A DNA stretch of 64,000 bases, taken from Diploptera punctata. Its lineage: Eukaryota > Arthropoda > Insecta > Blattodea > Blaberidae. The position numbers were made by a program, and so were the translations under genes. Below the pieces are notes generated by a model. The model saw only the letters and a program-made list of their open reading frames with translations. It was not told the DNA's origin and made no database searches. The stretch is from the NCBI GenBank assembly GCA_030220185.1, contig JASPKZ010007543.1, positions 225,001 through 289,000 on the forward strand. The letters run 5' to 3'. Positions 10,771-22,505 of the stretch are shown here, in pieces. The number at the start of each line of letters is the position of its first letter. Positions within the stretch are counted from its first letter, which is position 1.

Positions 10771-11807
10771 TCCTGTCACATGTTGTAGAATATTTCCATA
10801 TATATATATATATATATATTTCTATAGCAGGATTTTAATATCATAATAAATATGAAAGTTTAAGTTAATAATTTTATATTTTAAAATTCTTTTAATATTT
10901 AAACATAACTTAAATAAAGAAAAACATCTAAATAATTAATTGTTGTTCATTGTTGAATAAAAATGTCTCAGTAACAATTAAAGAAATTGTATTATATAAC
11001 AGTCTTTCTAAATAATGCTTTTAAAATTGTGTCTTAAGTCATTGTTGTCTGAAATATAAAGCTTTCCGTTATAACTGTAATAAGAACACCTACTTAACTT
11101 AATATTTTTAAATAAAAGTATACTAAATTCTGATTGGATGTTAAAACAATTAACTTTTTGATTTAACAAATCAAATTTAAACCTGGTATTTAATGGACCA
11201 TTAACCAATAGAATTTAAAATATAACATCATGTGATGTAATAATGCTCTTTAAAATTATAACAGAATTACACTAGTCAGTCACCATATAACATTCTTCAA
11301 GGATAGAAGCAATAACAGCTCTCTTGATAAAATGTGATATTTAATACAAGAAGAATAGCTGATCCAAGAAAAGAAAATAATTTAATTTTAATTGACGGTG
11401 AAGAATAATACCACCTATATTTACTTGATCTGCTGGGAAATTAAATAGTAAATAAATTTACAACTATTTCTACAAGAATCAGTTATTAGTGATTTTTAAA
11501 GTGTTTTCCTATCTTGTGTACCAACTTCGACCTTGAGAAGAGAATCCAGCTCTACCGAAAATCAAACCCAACCCAAACCAGTAATTCTTTTTGGGACACA
11601 AATCCTTCTTCAAAATGTTACAACATCGGGCATGAAGAGAGTTAGCTGCTTCAAAACATCACCACAACATGGGAAAAGAATTACTTCTTCAAAATTGTCG
11701 CCACAACGAGGGGCATAATGAAGATCTTACTAAATACTTCAATTAAAAACTGTGTTGTATGGAATGTTTTCTTTTTGCATCTGAATGAATTAAATTGAAC
11801 TAGTAGA
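10771..11807. other. AT-rich sequence downstream of gene B
   Basis: Contains a (TA)n run at about 10800 and small chance ORFs. It should hold the 3' UTR of gene B, but I cannot mark a polyadenylation signal with confidence. Confidence 0.4.
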
Positions 11808-12145
11808 TTAATAATAAGGCAATGGATTGATGCACGCTGGATCTGATCCGGAGTCTTCGACGTGGGTCTCAGTTTCATGTTTTCCTATAGTGGAGAGACC
11901 GCCCAGGAGATAGGGTATGCCAAAACACCCCGCTTGTCCGTGAATATCGTAGTTGAAGTCCGTGGAGGAAGCGTCATTTATAACTCTAGGGGTGTCTATA
12001 TTTCTGAAACGACGTATCAGGACTGGTCCAAGTTCGGCCCCCCATTTGATGCCAGGCACAAAATTGCTTGCTCTCGTAACCGAATTATCCACATCTCTTC
12101 TATAAACTTCTTTAGGATTCGTTAAATAGAAATACAGACTTCTTC
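11808..12145 (-). CDS. Gene B, exon 2: mature part of a small secreted protein of unknown function
   Basis: The acceptor (T-rich tract ending TTTTTAG, 12146-12150) is followed by an exon in phase 1 that runs to a TAA stop at 11808-11810. With exon 1 (67 nt) the coding length is 405 nt, exactly 135 codons, giving 134 residues. Segments in order: GRSLYFYL, a possible dibasic processing site YRRD around residue 38, TRASNFVPG, WGAELGPVLIRRFR, DTPRVINDASS, HGQAGCFGIPYLLGG, then a His/Glu/Asp-rich end, ACINPLPYY. Two cysteines are seen in the mature part (AGC and PAC). The AGC-x-GIPYL core and the preceding PRV(I/V)N stretch recur at the C-terminus of gene C. The exon has no stops and the intron is only 198 bp, so this is the best-preserved family member. 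I do not recognise the family. A secreted peptide precursor or structural protein would both fit. Confidence 0.78.
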
Positions 12146-12343
12146 CTAAAAATAAATAAAATATATATTAAAATACAAGCGATGATAGCAGCAAGATGTT
12201 CAAAATTACACAAATAAGAAATACTGTCATAAGAAAAAAAAATGAATATTGGTTATTCAATAGTAGATTATATACGGTATAAGCAATTAAATTGGTATGG
12301 GCACGTACGACGAATGTACGAGTATAAATGAGTAAAAATATAC

Positions 12344-12410
12344 CTTGTGCTTCATTTGTTGTTAGAAATAAACAGACGAATATCGCCACAGTGAAATTCA
12401 ACAATTGCAT
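12344..12410 (-). CDS. Gene B, exon 1: signal peptide
   Basis: ATG at 12410, then 22 codons starting MQLLNFTVAIFVCLFLTT, and a donor CAAG|GTATAT after the first base of the next codon (phase 1). The hydrophobic core FTVAIFVCLFL and the polar end NEAQ fit a signal peptide, probably cut close to the exon junction. It is nearly the same as gene A exon 1 in length, phase and sequence. Confidence 0.78.
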
Positions 12411-12600
12411 CTTGGAATGAGAAACAAATGACGGTGGATCTTGTGTGTATAAATATTCACGCTAATTGAGCCAATTAAATATTCCACAATAGAATATGGT
12501 AATTAAAATATCACGGATAATTAAGCAAGCAGTTCTAAAATAGTAAATAAACGATATCAGCATTAAAATTGTGGAATTCGTGGAAATTATTTTATTTTAT
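12411..12600 (-). promoter_or_regulatory. Conserved upstream block of gene B
   Basis: Alignable with 3406-3600 upstream of gene A. A TATA-like TATTTATA (plus strand TATAAATA near 12441-12448) lies about 30-40 bp upstream of the start codon on the minus strand. The transcription start is not determinable. Confidence 0.4.
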
Positions 12601-12639
12601 TAACTTGAAAGTAATAAATAAATAAATAAATAATAACTT

Positions 12640-12992
12640 TTTTAATGCCTCAGGTTGTCCTTTTGGAGATTTCTGCTGTTCTTTCCTGGCAATTGCGTAA
12701 TTATAACCCACGTCTGAGGTTGGGGCGTCTTAAAGGCGGGGTTACGTTGCCCCGATGATATGATGGGTGATGATGATAGTGATGCGCCAGGAGAGTCCCT
12801 ATTCCTAAGCTTAATCTAAGATGAATATAAATGATGATGATTGCGACGGCCATATGATGTTCGGGAACAGTTTGGGCCTTAAAGTTTCTTGACATTTGTC
12901 TTACAAGTGTGGAAAAACCCCGATACCAGGAAACTGTCCCGAACGGGGATCGAACCCGGCCCGCTATGTGACCTCGAGACCACGGCCGTGCA
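12640..12992 (-). mobile_element. SINE S2 variant
   Basis: In minus orientation the tRNA-like head (CGTGGTCTCGAGGT … GGTTCGATCCCCG) is followed by GTAAGACAAATGTCA and a 3' part that includes GACGCCCCAACCTCAGA. The same variant 3' part is found at 42642-43030. The head ends in CCACGGCCGTG. Confidence 0.8.
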
Positions 12993-13271
12993 CTTTTAAT
13001 TATTGTTGAAGAAACAAAATATAATTGAAAATTGGAGCAATATTGATTCTTTCTTTCTTTAGTTTAATTTAACACATTCTTTGCAGGTCCCTCGACACGC
13101 CCCACGCCCTATTACTGGGACGAGACCGGGCGCAATGTGATTTTAAAGCATGGATCATACATAGCCTACATAGAATGAATCCAAACCCTACCGATGAGCT
13201 TTCAAAAGTTGTTCAGGGATGTTTTCTGAGTGTTTTGATGTAAGAAACCAATGGTCTCCTGTAGCTAATTT

Positions 13272-13858
13272 ACTCTTACTTACTAATTGGGACTATCGAA
13301 CCCTTAGGTCCATGGCCGCACAGACATAAGCTTCCATACAACCCTACCCTGGGCTAATGATTTCCAGTCTTTCCCTGTATAATCTGCTTCCCTCAAATCG
13401 TAGTTAGTTATTCTCCCACTTAATTTTTGGTCTACCAACTGGGCGTTTTCCCTCTGGTTTTCCTACAAGAAGCTTCCATGCACGTCTTTCATTCCCCATA
13501 CGTGCAACATGTTCTGCCCATCGCAGTCTACGAGACTTAACTGTCCTTATTACATCTCGCTTCCTATAAAGACCATGCAGTTCATTGTTATGTAGTGTTC
13601 TCCATTCACCTGTCTGTTCATCTCTCTTTGGTTCAAAAGTTTTCCTAAGAACTTTATTCTGAAATACTTGTAATCTCCTTTCCTCCCTAAAAGTAAGAGT
13701 CCATGTTTCGCATCCATATAATATAACTGGTAGAATGATAGTTTTATATATTTTTACTTTAACGTTTTTTTGAAAGGAGTTGGGGCATCAAGAGTCTCTG
13801 TAATGCATAATAGCACGCATTTCCAGAATTGAACTTATGTTTAATTTCCGTTTATAAC
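13272..13858 (-). mobile_element. LINE W copy 2, 5'-truncated
   Basis: The plus strand begins with the reversed W tail (CTTACTTACT) and ACTATCGAACCC, and matches the W coding region back to the FKYLG upstream region (GGCTCAATTCTGG segment). Stops and indels are present. Confidence 0.82.
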
Positions 13859-14148
13859 AGAAGTTAGTACAGTTGAGTACTGTTTTACAAGGTACAAATT
13901 TTAAAATTGAAATAATTTTAACCTCAACGGTGTTCAAACGTGTTTATTAAAAGTATAGGTCACCAAAAAAATTCCTCCTTCCTTTGAATTTAAGAAACGA
14001 TAGCTCTAACCGGAATAGGACCTTGTCAGTATTCATAATTCTTCTTTACTTTTGTAAATCTCCGAACTTTCAAGGACGTTAAGGATTTTAAAATCAATGA
14101 CCGATCTAACTGGTCTAGGATTAATGTCACGAACATATTGATAATGTA

Positions 14149-14916
14149 CAGAACTATTCAGAAAGAATGAACAGACTTCAAACATTTATTTCTTCCAAAC
14201 TACAAAAAATAGAAACACAACTCCGTTCCTGGAAAGATAAAAGTTTCAAGTTCCGATCACGGCCACATTGGCGCTGTTGCTTGCCATGTCAAAATGGCGA
14301 CACAACAGGACGTTGAATTGAAAGAGGAGGATCAGAAGATCAATGTCATCGCCGGTGGCCTCCCAGGTCTCCAGACCTCATCCTGTGTGACTTTTATCCG
14401 TGGGGATACATAATAGGTCGTGTTTTTATCTCCCCCTATGCCTGGCAATCTTGAAATCTTCTTCTTCTTCACTTCATGAGCCAGGCAAATTGCCTGTTCC
14501 GCCTCACAGTTGTTCTGTCCATCTTTTCACTGGTCTTCCTACATTCCTTGAACATCTTGGCTTGTAGTTAAATGCTGCTCTTGATAATCTTGTTACATTC
14601 ATTCTTTCCACAAGTGTAAACCATTTCTCTCTATATTCTCTGATTTTCTCATCCAATGGATATATCTTGAAATCTGTGACATCGAATTGTTGAAGCTGTA
14701 AATTCGATAACTAGAGACCAGCTGATTCGTGTGTGGCAAGAAATGAGCCACCGTTTTGATATTTGTCGTGTAACACATTGTGCTCATATTGAATGCATAA
14801 CATAGTGAAATTTTTTAACTTTTCTCCTTCCAGGAACGTTGGAATTGTGTTTCTATTTATTGTAGTTTGGAAGAAATAAATGTTTGAAGTCTGTCCCTTC
14901 TTCCTGAATAGCCCTG
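14149..14916 (+). mobile_element. Tc1/mariner-like DNA transposon remnant with TIRs
   Basis: Terminal inverted repeats of about 85 bp (left CAGAACTATTCAGAAAGAA; right, reversed, CAGGGCTATTCAGGAAGAA) are flanked by TA. Inside, the plus strand encodes the end of a DDE transposase: RSPDLILCDFYPWGY and, past a LINE insertion, RVWQEMSHRFDICRVTH followed by AHIE. Most of the catalytic domain is gone. SPDL-x-x-CDF is the usual block around the last catalytic Asp in this group. Confidence 0.8.
14460..14663 (-). mobile_element. LINE 3' end inserted in the mariner-like element
   Basis: It begins with a (CTT)n tail on the plus strand and matches the LINE tails at 56160-56410 (GCAAATTGCCTGTTCCGCCT). Target-site duplication ATCTTGAAATCT occurs on both sides (14448-14459 and 14664-14675). 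Confidence 0.85.
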
Positions 14917-15286
14917 TATAATCAATTTACATAACACACATCTCTATAGGCCTAATACAGGGATAGCACAATAGATTTTCAGATCACGGACTTCAGGGCC
15001 TGAATATAGAACTAAATATATTAAAGAGTATTTATCTAAAAGCGAGTCAAAATTTTCCCCAGGACCGAAGTTACATGAGGCACGAATATTGTAATTGACG
15101 AAGAATTTTTTTTATTTGAGGCACCCTGTATCACGAACGTGTAGACAATTTGTGAACATGTTGTGGGATTGTGGTTTAGTTACTTGCAATAACCAGTGTG
15201 GTCATTATTTCGCTTTAATATTTTGCCTCCTGTTGACTTTCATTATCTTGCAATGTGTTATATCAACATACTTTTGTGGAAAAGTG

Positions 15287-16100
15287 ATCTAACTAACTAA
15301 CTCACTGGCACTATCGAACCCATAGATTCACCGCGGACATAAACTCTCCATACATCCCTATCCTGAGGTAATGATTTAAATCATTTCCTGTAAATCTACT
15401 TCCCTCAAATCATAGGTAATATTATTCTCCCACCTCATTCTTGGTCCACCAACTGGACGTTTTCCCTATGGTTTTCCTGCAAGAAGCTTCCATTCATCTC
15501 TTTCATTCTCCTTTTGTGCCACATGTCCTAACCGTCGCAGTCTACGAGATTTAATTGTTCATGTTACACCTTGGTTTCATATAAAAATCATGTGTAGTCT
15601 TCTCCATTCACCTGTCTGTTCATCTCTCTTTGGTCCAAAAATTGTCCTAAGAACTTTATTCTCAAATACTCTTAAACTCCGTTCCTCCCTTAAAGTAAGA
15701 GTCCACGTTTCGCACCCATATAATATAACTGGTAGAATAATAGTTTTATATATTTTCAGTTTAACGTTTTTTTTAAAGGAGTTGGGACATCAAGAGTCTC
15801 TGCAATGCATAATAGCGCGCATTTCCAGAATTGAGCCTACGTTTAATTTCCTTGTGCATCTCATTCATATTTGTGATTATTGTTCCTAGATATTTGAATT
15901 CAGCCACTTCCTCAAAATTTCCCTCATTTGTCATTAGCTGTCCATTTCCATTATATAATGTATTTCTATGTGTGACCATATATTTAGTTTTATTGATATT
16001 TATTTCCAGTCCCAATTTCTTAGTGTTACTCAATAGTGTGTGCGTGTTGGCCTTTAGTGTCTCTTCGCTAACGCCCAATAGTACTACGTTATCGACAGTA
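15287..16100 (-). mobile_element. LINE W copy 3, 5'-truncated
   Basis: Begins with the reversed AGTT tail and runs back through the C-terminal coding region; the frame at 15773-16078 gives KANTHTLLSNTKKLGLEINI and FKYLGTIITNMNEMHKEIK. Frameshifts occur downstream. Confidence 0.85.
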
Positions 16101-16192
16101 ATCTAACAAGAGGTTGTGATTTTGTCTAATGAAAAATTCAACCTCGCGTTGGATTCGGAGTGTCTATTTAGCGAATAATACAACATCAGAAG

Positions 16193-16560
16193 CTAAAAAT
16201 AATAATTATTATAATGTTTAATATTTACCAAATGTGAGTTTATGTATTCCGTTCCAAATGCAGGTCTTTCTGCACCCCCGTAGTATAATGCAAAGCATCC
16301 TGATTCCTGACTACTTTCTCTTGGCCACCTAACTTTCTGTAAAGCGACTATATCCAAGGGCGATTTATCTAATTCCCGCGTTAATATCTCTAGTGCTTCG
16401 CTATTGTATAAAGTCATAACATTCCATGTTCCTAGGAACATGTCCCTGTGTTTGAGCCTTTGGCATGAGTTCCCTGAAGTAGTCCCCGCCCGGAGAATCG
16501 AATGGGGGACTATTTGACCTCCGGTAAATTTTACCCGAGTTGAAACCCATGTCCGCATTT
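16193..16560 (-). pseudogene. Apurinic-type endonuclease N-terminus of a LINE (W-like)
   Basis: The frame contains MFLGTWNVMTLYNSEAL and LDIVALQKVRW, matching the first motifs (GTWNVR … DIVALQE-type) of LINE endonucleases. In 'LQKVRW' the usual catalytic Glu after Q is replaced by Lys. Only the first 70-80 residues remain. Confidence 0.7.
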
Positions 16561-16604
16561 CTTGACGGTTGTATTTTTACGGTGAAAGATCGTCACTCTT
16601 TCGA

Positions 16605-17030
16605 CCAAGGTACTTTTTCCGTCGCGCGGCCATGAACCTATTCCTATTGAGGGTCTTTCCACTTTTCAGCGGTTGCCCTTTTACCAGCCGGCTGCTGGCC
16701 CTTCACATCCACATGTGTCAATCACAGAGGTAGATGATCAACAGCTAGTGTAGGGGTGACATGTGGTTAGCATGTCGAGTCCCCCAGCCGTTATAGCTGG
16801 TTCCTCAACCTGGAGCCGCTACTTATTGTAGCTACCCAATTGCCTGACGATGCTGGGTGGGCACCGGTCCCATACTGGCCGAAATACCATGAGAAAATTT
16901 CTTCCCCCATGGAGACTCGAACCAACGCAAGTCCCGTAGCTCTGCGCCAAGGCTTCCTACCTTAACCGCTCGGCTACGGCGCGGGACCTATGGGTTCGAT
17001 AGTGCCAGTAAGTAAGTAAGTAAGTGGTTA
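16605..17030 (+). mobile_element. LINE W 3' end split by SINE S4
   Basis: GCGCGGCCATGAACCTA at about 16623-16640 and GGGTTCGATAGTGCCAGT plus AGTA repeats at about 16990-17025 are contiguous in intact W copies. A minus-strand S4 lies between them. Confidence 0.75.
16641..16986 (-). mobile_element. SINE S4
   Basis: In minus orientation: tRNA-like head with A box (TAGCCGAGCGGTTAAGGTA) and B box (GGTTCGAGTCTCC), then CATGGTATTTCGGCC, CACCCAGCATCGT, ACATGTCACCCCTACAC and CCAGCAGCCGGCTGG. Copies also occur at 22643-22992, 28835-29010 (partial) and 34201-34540. Confidence 0.85.
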
Positions 17031-17376
17031 TGTATTGCGATCTTACTTCCGGGCGATTTCTAAGCCGGATGTATATTTATAAATAGCATATCTTTCCTGT
17101 TAAATCTCTTTGGGCTTGGGAAAAATCAATAACAGATGATTGTATGGGAAATAACTAATAATAACGCAGATTTATTATACATATAATAATTTTTTAGAGA
17201 AAACAGAACTAACTATTTTTGGTAATTTTTGAAGTTGTTTTCTTTTGGAATTTCTTGCTGTACCAAATCGATCGTACATTGTTGAATCGATATCCTTGTC
17301 AAAGAAGTTAATTTGCGGAGATATCTCTCATTACGAACAGGAAGAGGCACGATTATTGGTCTATGAGTTGTCATAA

Positions 17377-17504
17377 ATAATGGCACGAGTGATTTCCAAT
17401 TTATCTGGAGAATTTGGAAATAAAGAGTGGCATTTGTTAGGACTATTTAACGAATAAAATTAAGCTCTTTACTCACAAATCATTATTTAAATATAGTTAT
17501 TTTA

Positions 17505-17557
<53 letters not shown>

Positions 17558-18122
17558 AAACGGCGATGTTTGAAAACAAATGAGAATCGATTGGTACGCT
17601 TCATTTGATTCTTTTGTTCATCACTTCAGCCAGATCATAATACTATTCATTGCAAAAGGAACGCAATATTGTAAGAATGCACTCTAGTGGAGAAATTTAT
17701 GAAACACATCAAACTATATATTAATTCATTTCTGATGTCCTATGATGTAAGTATGGCAATTATATTTTTCAGGAATGTTATTACCTGGGAAAAAATAAAT
17801 TTAGAGAATGCAGACAGTGGTTTCTTTTTTTGGTGGTATAATCAATTGTTACAAATGTTTTTATATTAACTCCCGCATGCGCTATGTGTTGACATTCATG
17901 CATTATATATACAATTTGGTAGCCGTATTTCTTATGTGGTCAGTCACTGCAAAATAATGCTATGACCTATTCAGAATGTTAAAAAGGAGGTTCTTTCTTT
18001 ATTATGATAAACTTTAGTTGGTAAATTTTAGGCGAAACACGACTGTGATTGGTTGTAATTAAAAATCATTGAAATGTAATTGGTCATTGACTCCCATTTG
18101 GGGCATGCGTTAAATAGTCAGA
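17377..18122. repeat. Duplicated 0.7-kb block, copy 2 (partner at 5636-6322)
   Basis: Same content and order as copy 1, with a 60-bp (TA)n expansion near 17510-17552. It lies 5 kb upstream of gene B, the extra distance being filled by LINE W, mariner and SINE S4 insertions. Confidence 0.75.
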
Positions 18123-19047
18123 ATAACATAGTTGGGATAATCTTGAAAATGCATCAATAAGCAGTTGGCTGGAAACGGGAAAATACATTATTTTGTATGA
18201 AAGTGAGGTGTATACAGCCAGAGTGACATTTTCCGGTTATTGTGTTGAACAAAGGCTATTAAAAGAGGCGTTGAAAAATTCATCCAATTAAATATCAATT
18301 TATCACATATGTACACTACCTGTGGTGATGTCACAAACAGATGAACATCGATACGACTTGAGGCAATGAAATTAATTAAAATTCACAACAGGTTTTGTTA
18401 TTATGTTGTTTGCTCTTGAATTGTCCTCTGATTTATTGAAAAATATTTTTAGCAGCTTTTCAAAGCTCTATCTATATCAGTTTTGTTACTGTTTAAATGT
18501 ACAGCGTGTTATACGATTTCACCGATAAATGTGTAGGAAAAATTATAGGCCATACAGAGTGATTTTTCTATTAATTATCAATAGGTTAGTTACCTGTTCC
18601 GGTCTTGTTATCCATTCATTTTCGGGATTAAACACTGTCGGGCCCCATTAACTTTTTTTTATCTTCCTGCAGGATGGTCTTTGAGCCATAATATTGTTTC
18701 TGAATATTTTTTGGCTAGTAAAACAATCTCGAGTATAAATTAGAGACATGATTTAATCGGTATTTATTATCTAAATTATTATCAAAATAATAACTTAGTT
18801 CCCTGTTAGTTGTAAATTTGGGGTGATGAAATAACCACCAGTTACTCGCTGACATATGCAGGGAAATAAACGCATTATTCGTACCATGCTTTATTGGCCT
18901 CATTTCCTGGAACTGTCAAGAAAATATTCGGTTTCAACCATCCTCCTAAGTGTCATTTAACAAAAGCCGACCGCCTTTCAACCCTCATTAGAGAGAATAT
19001 CAACTAACCGATCTTTTTAGCATGTACGCGCATGTTAATATAGTATA
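18123..19047. other. Unassigned sequence
   Basis: A 62-codon minus-strand frame (18715-18903) has no recognisable motif. No repeat ends seen. Confidence 0.35.
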
Positions 19048-19388
19048 ATCCATAGTAATTCTGCCCGAAGACAAGTCCTTCACTGCAATCATAGCATTTT
19101 TCATGCTATGTTTGCAGCTTTACTAGGGAATTGTGTAGGTGTGGTAGCTTCCCGTTGCTTTCCACACCGGTGAAGGATGATGATGATAATGATAATGGTA
19201 AGGATGATAATGATGATGGCCATATGATTTCGGGGACCGTTTGGACCTTCAAGTTTTCCTGACAATTGTCTTACAGGTGAGGAAAAACCCCGATAAAAAC
19301 CTCACCCAGAAAAACTGCCCCGACCGGGGATCGAACCCGGGCCCGCTGCGTGACAAGACAGCACGCTACTCGAGACCACAGCGGTGGA
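19048..19388 (-). mobile_element. SINE S2
   Basis: Complete in minus orientation: head with GGTCTCGAG and B box GGTTCGATCCCCGGTCGGGG, GTAAGACAATTGTCAGG, a (CAT)n segment, CCGGTGTGGAAAGCAACGGG and the end GGACTTGTC-TTCGGGCAGAATTACTATGG. Confidence 0.9.
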
Positions 19389-19559
19389 CAATATAATATA
19401 AAATGGTTTAATTTTAAAATCCTATTTTTGAAGAGTAATGTGGACGTGGCAACATTGGAAAGTGGAACAATTGGCGCGTGATAGTTGAAAGCTTGGCCTA
19501 CACTAAACTAAATTAGGTTGGTTAAGAGTTTCCCGCAAGGGACTACACTCCTATCCCAC

Positions 19560-19905
19560 GTGGGAATGTAATACGGAAATAGACAGTTCAGGAACGAAGA
19601 ATGCAAACTACGGAAATGAAGTTCTTGAGATATGTGACTGACTATTCAATAGCGGATAGGAAACGTTGCAGATACACGAAAATAACTAAAATATATTCAA
19701 GCTATTAGACAGGATTGCACAATGCAGAGACGAATGGATAAACCACATCAAAAGTATGGATAACATTAGAATCTCGAAACAGATTCTTCACTATAGACCA
19801 TTAGGACGAAGAAATGTAGGAAGACCCAGTAAACTATTGACATCAATTCTAACATGAGATCGGAACAGAACTTAAGGTATAATCCTCGATGCTACTGATG
19901 ATGAT
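19560..19905 (+). mobile_element. LINE 3' end, X-like, with (GAT)n tail
   Basis: The reading frame, broken by stops, resembles the end of X-type proteins (…TTEMKFLRYVTDYSIADRKR, later RPLGRRNVGRPSKL-type), and the sequence ends in GATGATGATGATTA. Confidence 0.6.
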
Positions 19906-20074
19906 GATTACTCTAGTTGGTTGACCGTGGCTTCATTTCCAGACCGGATGATGTTTTAATATTAAATTGATCAATATTTCTCTAGTCATACTATCAACAT
20001 GTAGTCTCCATTTGCTTCGCGAATTTGTATTTTTCTATCTTGTTTGTTTAGAAACATATCCCGCATTTTCACTA

Positions 20075-20307
20075 GGCAATAGGCACTAGATATTACCCGA
20101 GTTGTCAGCTCTACGTGTCGGCCGCCTTTACCCCCAGAACAAGGATACGTTAATCATTTATGTTAGAGGCTGAATCGACCTCAGGGCCATAGTGCTGCCA
20201 GGAGATTTAGGCAGTTTGAAAATCCTGACTCCACCGGGACTCGAATCCCACACCTGAAGCTCTTAATGTATTGCTTAACCAAATACGCTATCACGTACTC
20301 CCCTATA
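20075..20307 (-). mobile_element. SINE S1, diverged
   Basis: Reverse complement of the S1 body with the GTTGTCAGC box, the TTAGAGGCTGA box and a degenerate tRNA head (B-box-like CGAGTCCCGGTGG). Confidence 0.78.
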
Positions 20308-20329
20308 TATCCATCCATCCATCCATCCA

Positions 20330-20617
20330 TCCATAGTAATTCTTTCACTGCAGTCATATCATTTTCATGCTATCCTTTGCGGCTTTACTAGGGAATTGTA
20401 GGTGTGGTAGCTTCCCATTGCTTTAATGATAAGGATGATGATTATGGCCGGATGATTTTCGGGGGCCGTTGGGCCCTAAGCTTCCTGACATTTGTCTTAC
20501 AGGTGAGGAAAAACCCCGAAAAAACCTCACCCAGGAGCCTGTCCTAACCGGAAATCGAACCCGGGCCCGCTGCGTGACAAGGCAGCACGCTACCTCGAGA
20601 CCATAGCGGTGGACCCC
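20330..20617 (-). mobile_element. SINE S2
   Basis: Reverse complement of S2, preceded at 20314-20333 by a short (ATCC)n tract that matches the GGAT tail of this SINE. The middle part is shortened. Confidence 0.88.
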
Positions 20618-21480
20618 CTACATATAATGGAGAGAAAGTGAAGCAAAAAACCGCAAAAAAAACACCATGTCTGTTTTTCATACAGTTTAAGATGTATTGT
20701 CAAAGATGGGAGTGGAGATGGTAATTTGTGATTTTTATAAATTTTAACTTTACAAATAATGTTTACAAAAATTTTCCAAATTTCCTTTATTGGTTCCTCA
20801 CTACTTCACTTTATACACACAATTATTTCTCTGCTAATATAGTCTCTTATTCGCAGTTTATTTTATAACTCAGTTCTTCACACTTGCTGAAAGCTTCACT
20901 CAAAGCACTTACATTCGTCACGGTGACTTCTCCACACGACTTGTTTTCTCGATGAGGTCCCGCGATTGATTGCGTCCGTCAGATCCTCGAAAATCGTTAT
21001 ATATATGAAGATAGGATTAATCTGGACGCCGGTGTAGACTTCACTGGAATGGAAGGCTCGAGAGTATGTTTCTTCTGGAATCGATATTTCCGCGAAATTA
21101 TTCTTTCAGAAAGCACACCTGGAGAGGTCGTTTGCAAGCTGCACACGACCCATATCTAACTTCTATTGTTTTATGAGTTGTCAGCCGCCCAAGAAATTCA
21201 AAGTTTTGCAACCCATAATTACAAATTATAGTGATCCTTGTATAATTTACGATTAAAATTAATATTTTTACTATGAAAATGTAAAGTTTTATTATAAAAA
21301 TGAATAAGAATGAAATAAAGTAATATATATTTGATCGTGTTTATATAAAAGGTACAGTGAAAAAAAAAAACCAGGTGACTTTTCATAGAAAAAAAAAATT
21401 AATTTTAAAACGTATATATTTATTTACCTGTATATCAAACTTTGAAGGCATCGTAAATAAACTCATGGCTAAAGTTTTTT
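20618..21480. other. Unassigned sequence
   Basis: No gene, no SINE or LINE motif that I recognise. Confidence 0.35.
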
Positions 21481-21484
21481 TTTC

Positions 21485-21700
21485 TTACTGTAGAATGCAG
21501 GCGTTCACGGCCAAGAGTCATGGTATTTGATGAATCCAGGCTATATATAGGGCGTGGTCCATAACTGAAGTTTCTGCCAGATATTTCTCCCTCTGCTAAG
21601 GAGGGCATCTTCAGTGGCGAGTTCTTATAAGTGATATTCCCTAGTCGAAAGCTCGGCTGTGTATGAACGGCAGACTGCGAACCCAGTATTTATACTTGTG
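21485..21700 (-). mobile_element. Possible Penelope-like/ribozyme-type repeat fragment
   Basis: On the minus strand ACTCGCCACTGAAGATGCCC is followed by a GAGGG-closing hairpin and GAGAAATATCTGG, then ACTTCAGTTATGGACCACG. The same series occurs on the plus strand at 24410-24500 and 28435-28555. The CUGAAGA…GAAA order is like a hammerhead core, as known in Penelope-like elements. No GIY-YIG or RT sequence is seen, so the class is tentative. Confidence 0.4.
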
Positions 21701-21844
21701 TTGGTCCACGAATGGCTGGACGAATCGATGTTGATTGGATAGTCTTTGTCAATCTAGAATCTGATTGGTTTGTTTCTGTTTATACGGCTGTTATTTAATG
21801 TGTGATGCCTGGCTTTAGTCAGTTTTATACCTTAATGTTTTCTA

Positions 21845-22505
21845 GAATCGGCCGCGGTGGACTAGTGGTTATGCTCCTTGTCTCTGGTCCCGAGGGTCGA
21901 GGGTTCAAACTCGGCTGGGGTCGATGGATTTTTTAGGATGGAAAAATCTAAGGAGCAAGTCCTCCGGGAGGGACTTTAAGCCGTAGGTCCCGAGTCTGAA
22001 GATTTTCAGGCTCGTAAAATATCCTGAAGCCTGAATGAAAAGGCCTCTAAGCAAAATTTATCGAATTTTCTCGTATTAGTACTAATTTGGTTTACTAGAT
22101 GTCAGCATGATGAAAGACGTGCATGGAAGCTTGTTGTAGGAAAGCCAGAGGGAAAACGTCCAGTTGGTAGACCAAGAATGAGGTGGGAGAACAACATTAA
22201 CTATGATTTGAGGGAAGTAGATTATACAGGGAATGATTGGAAAGCATTAGCTCAGGATAGGGATGTATGGAGAGCTTATGTCCGCGCGGCCATGAACCTA
22301 CGAGTTCGATAGTGCCAGTGAGTAAGTAAGTAAGTAAGTACGATGTGAGCATGAGGCGGAACGCTGACCATGGGCCACTCCAATGATATATAAACAAAAA
22401 CAAGTGTAACTAAATTAGTATGGTTCAAATTATTCCCTGTAGGGGGAGAGCGCCTAAATCTCTGTTAAGGGAAAACATGGGCTTACAAGATGCAATAAGA
22501 TGTAT
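21845..22505 (+). mobile_element. SINE S3, split by LINE W copy 4
   Basis: The head and body occupy 21845-22110 (GGTGGACTAGTGGTTATG, GGTTCAAACTCGG, CCTCCGGGAGGGACTTTAAG). The 3' module (GAGGCGGAACGCTGACC … CCCTGTAGGGGGAGAGCG) resumes at 22342. Confidence 0.9.
22111..22341 (+). mobile_element. LINE W copy 4, strongly 5'-truncated
   Basis: Encodes only the last part (RRAWKLVVGKPEGKRP … RAAMNLRVR) and ends in four AGTA repeats. Target-site duplication GATGT(C/G)AGCATGA at 22098-22110 and 22342-22354. Confidence 0.92.
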
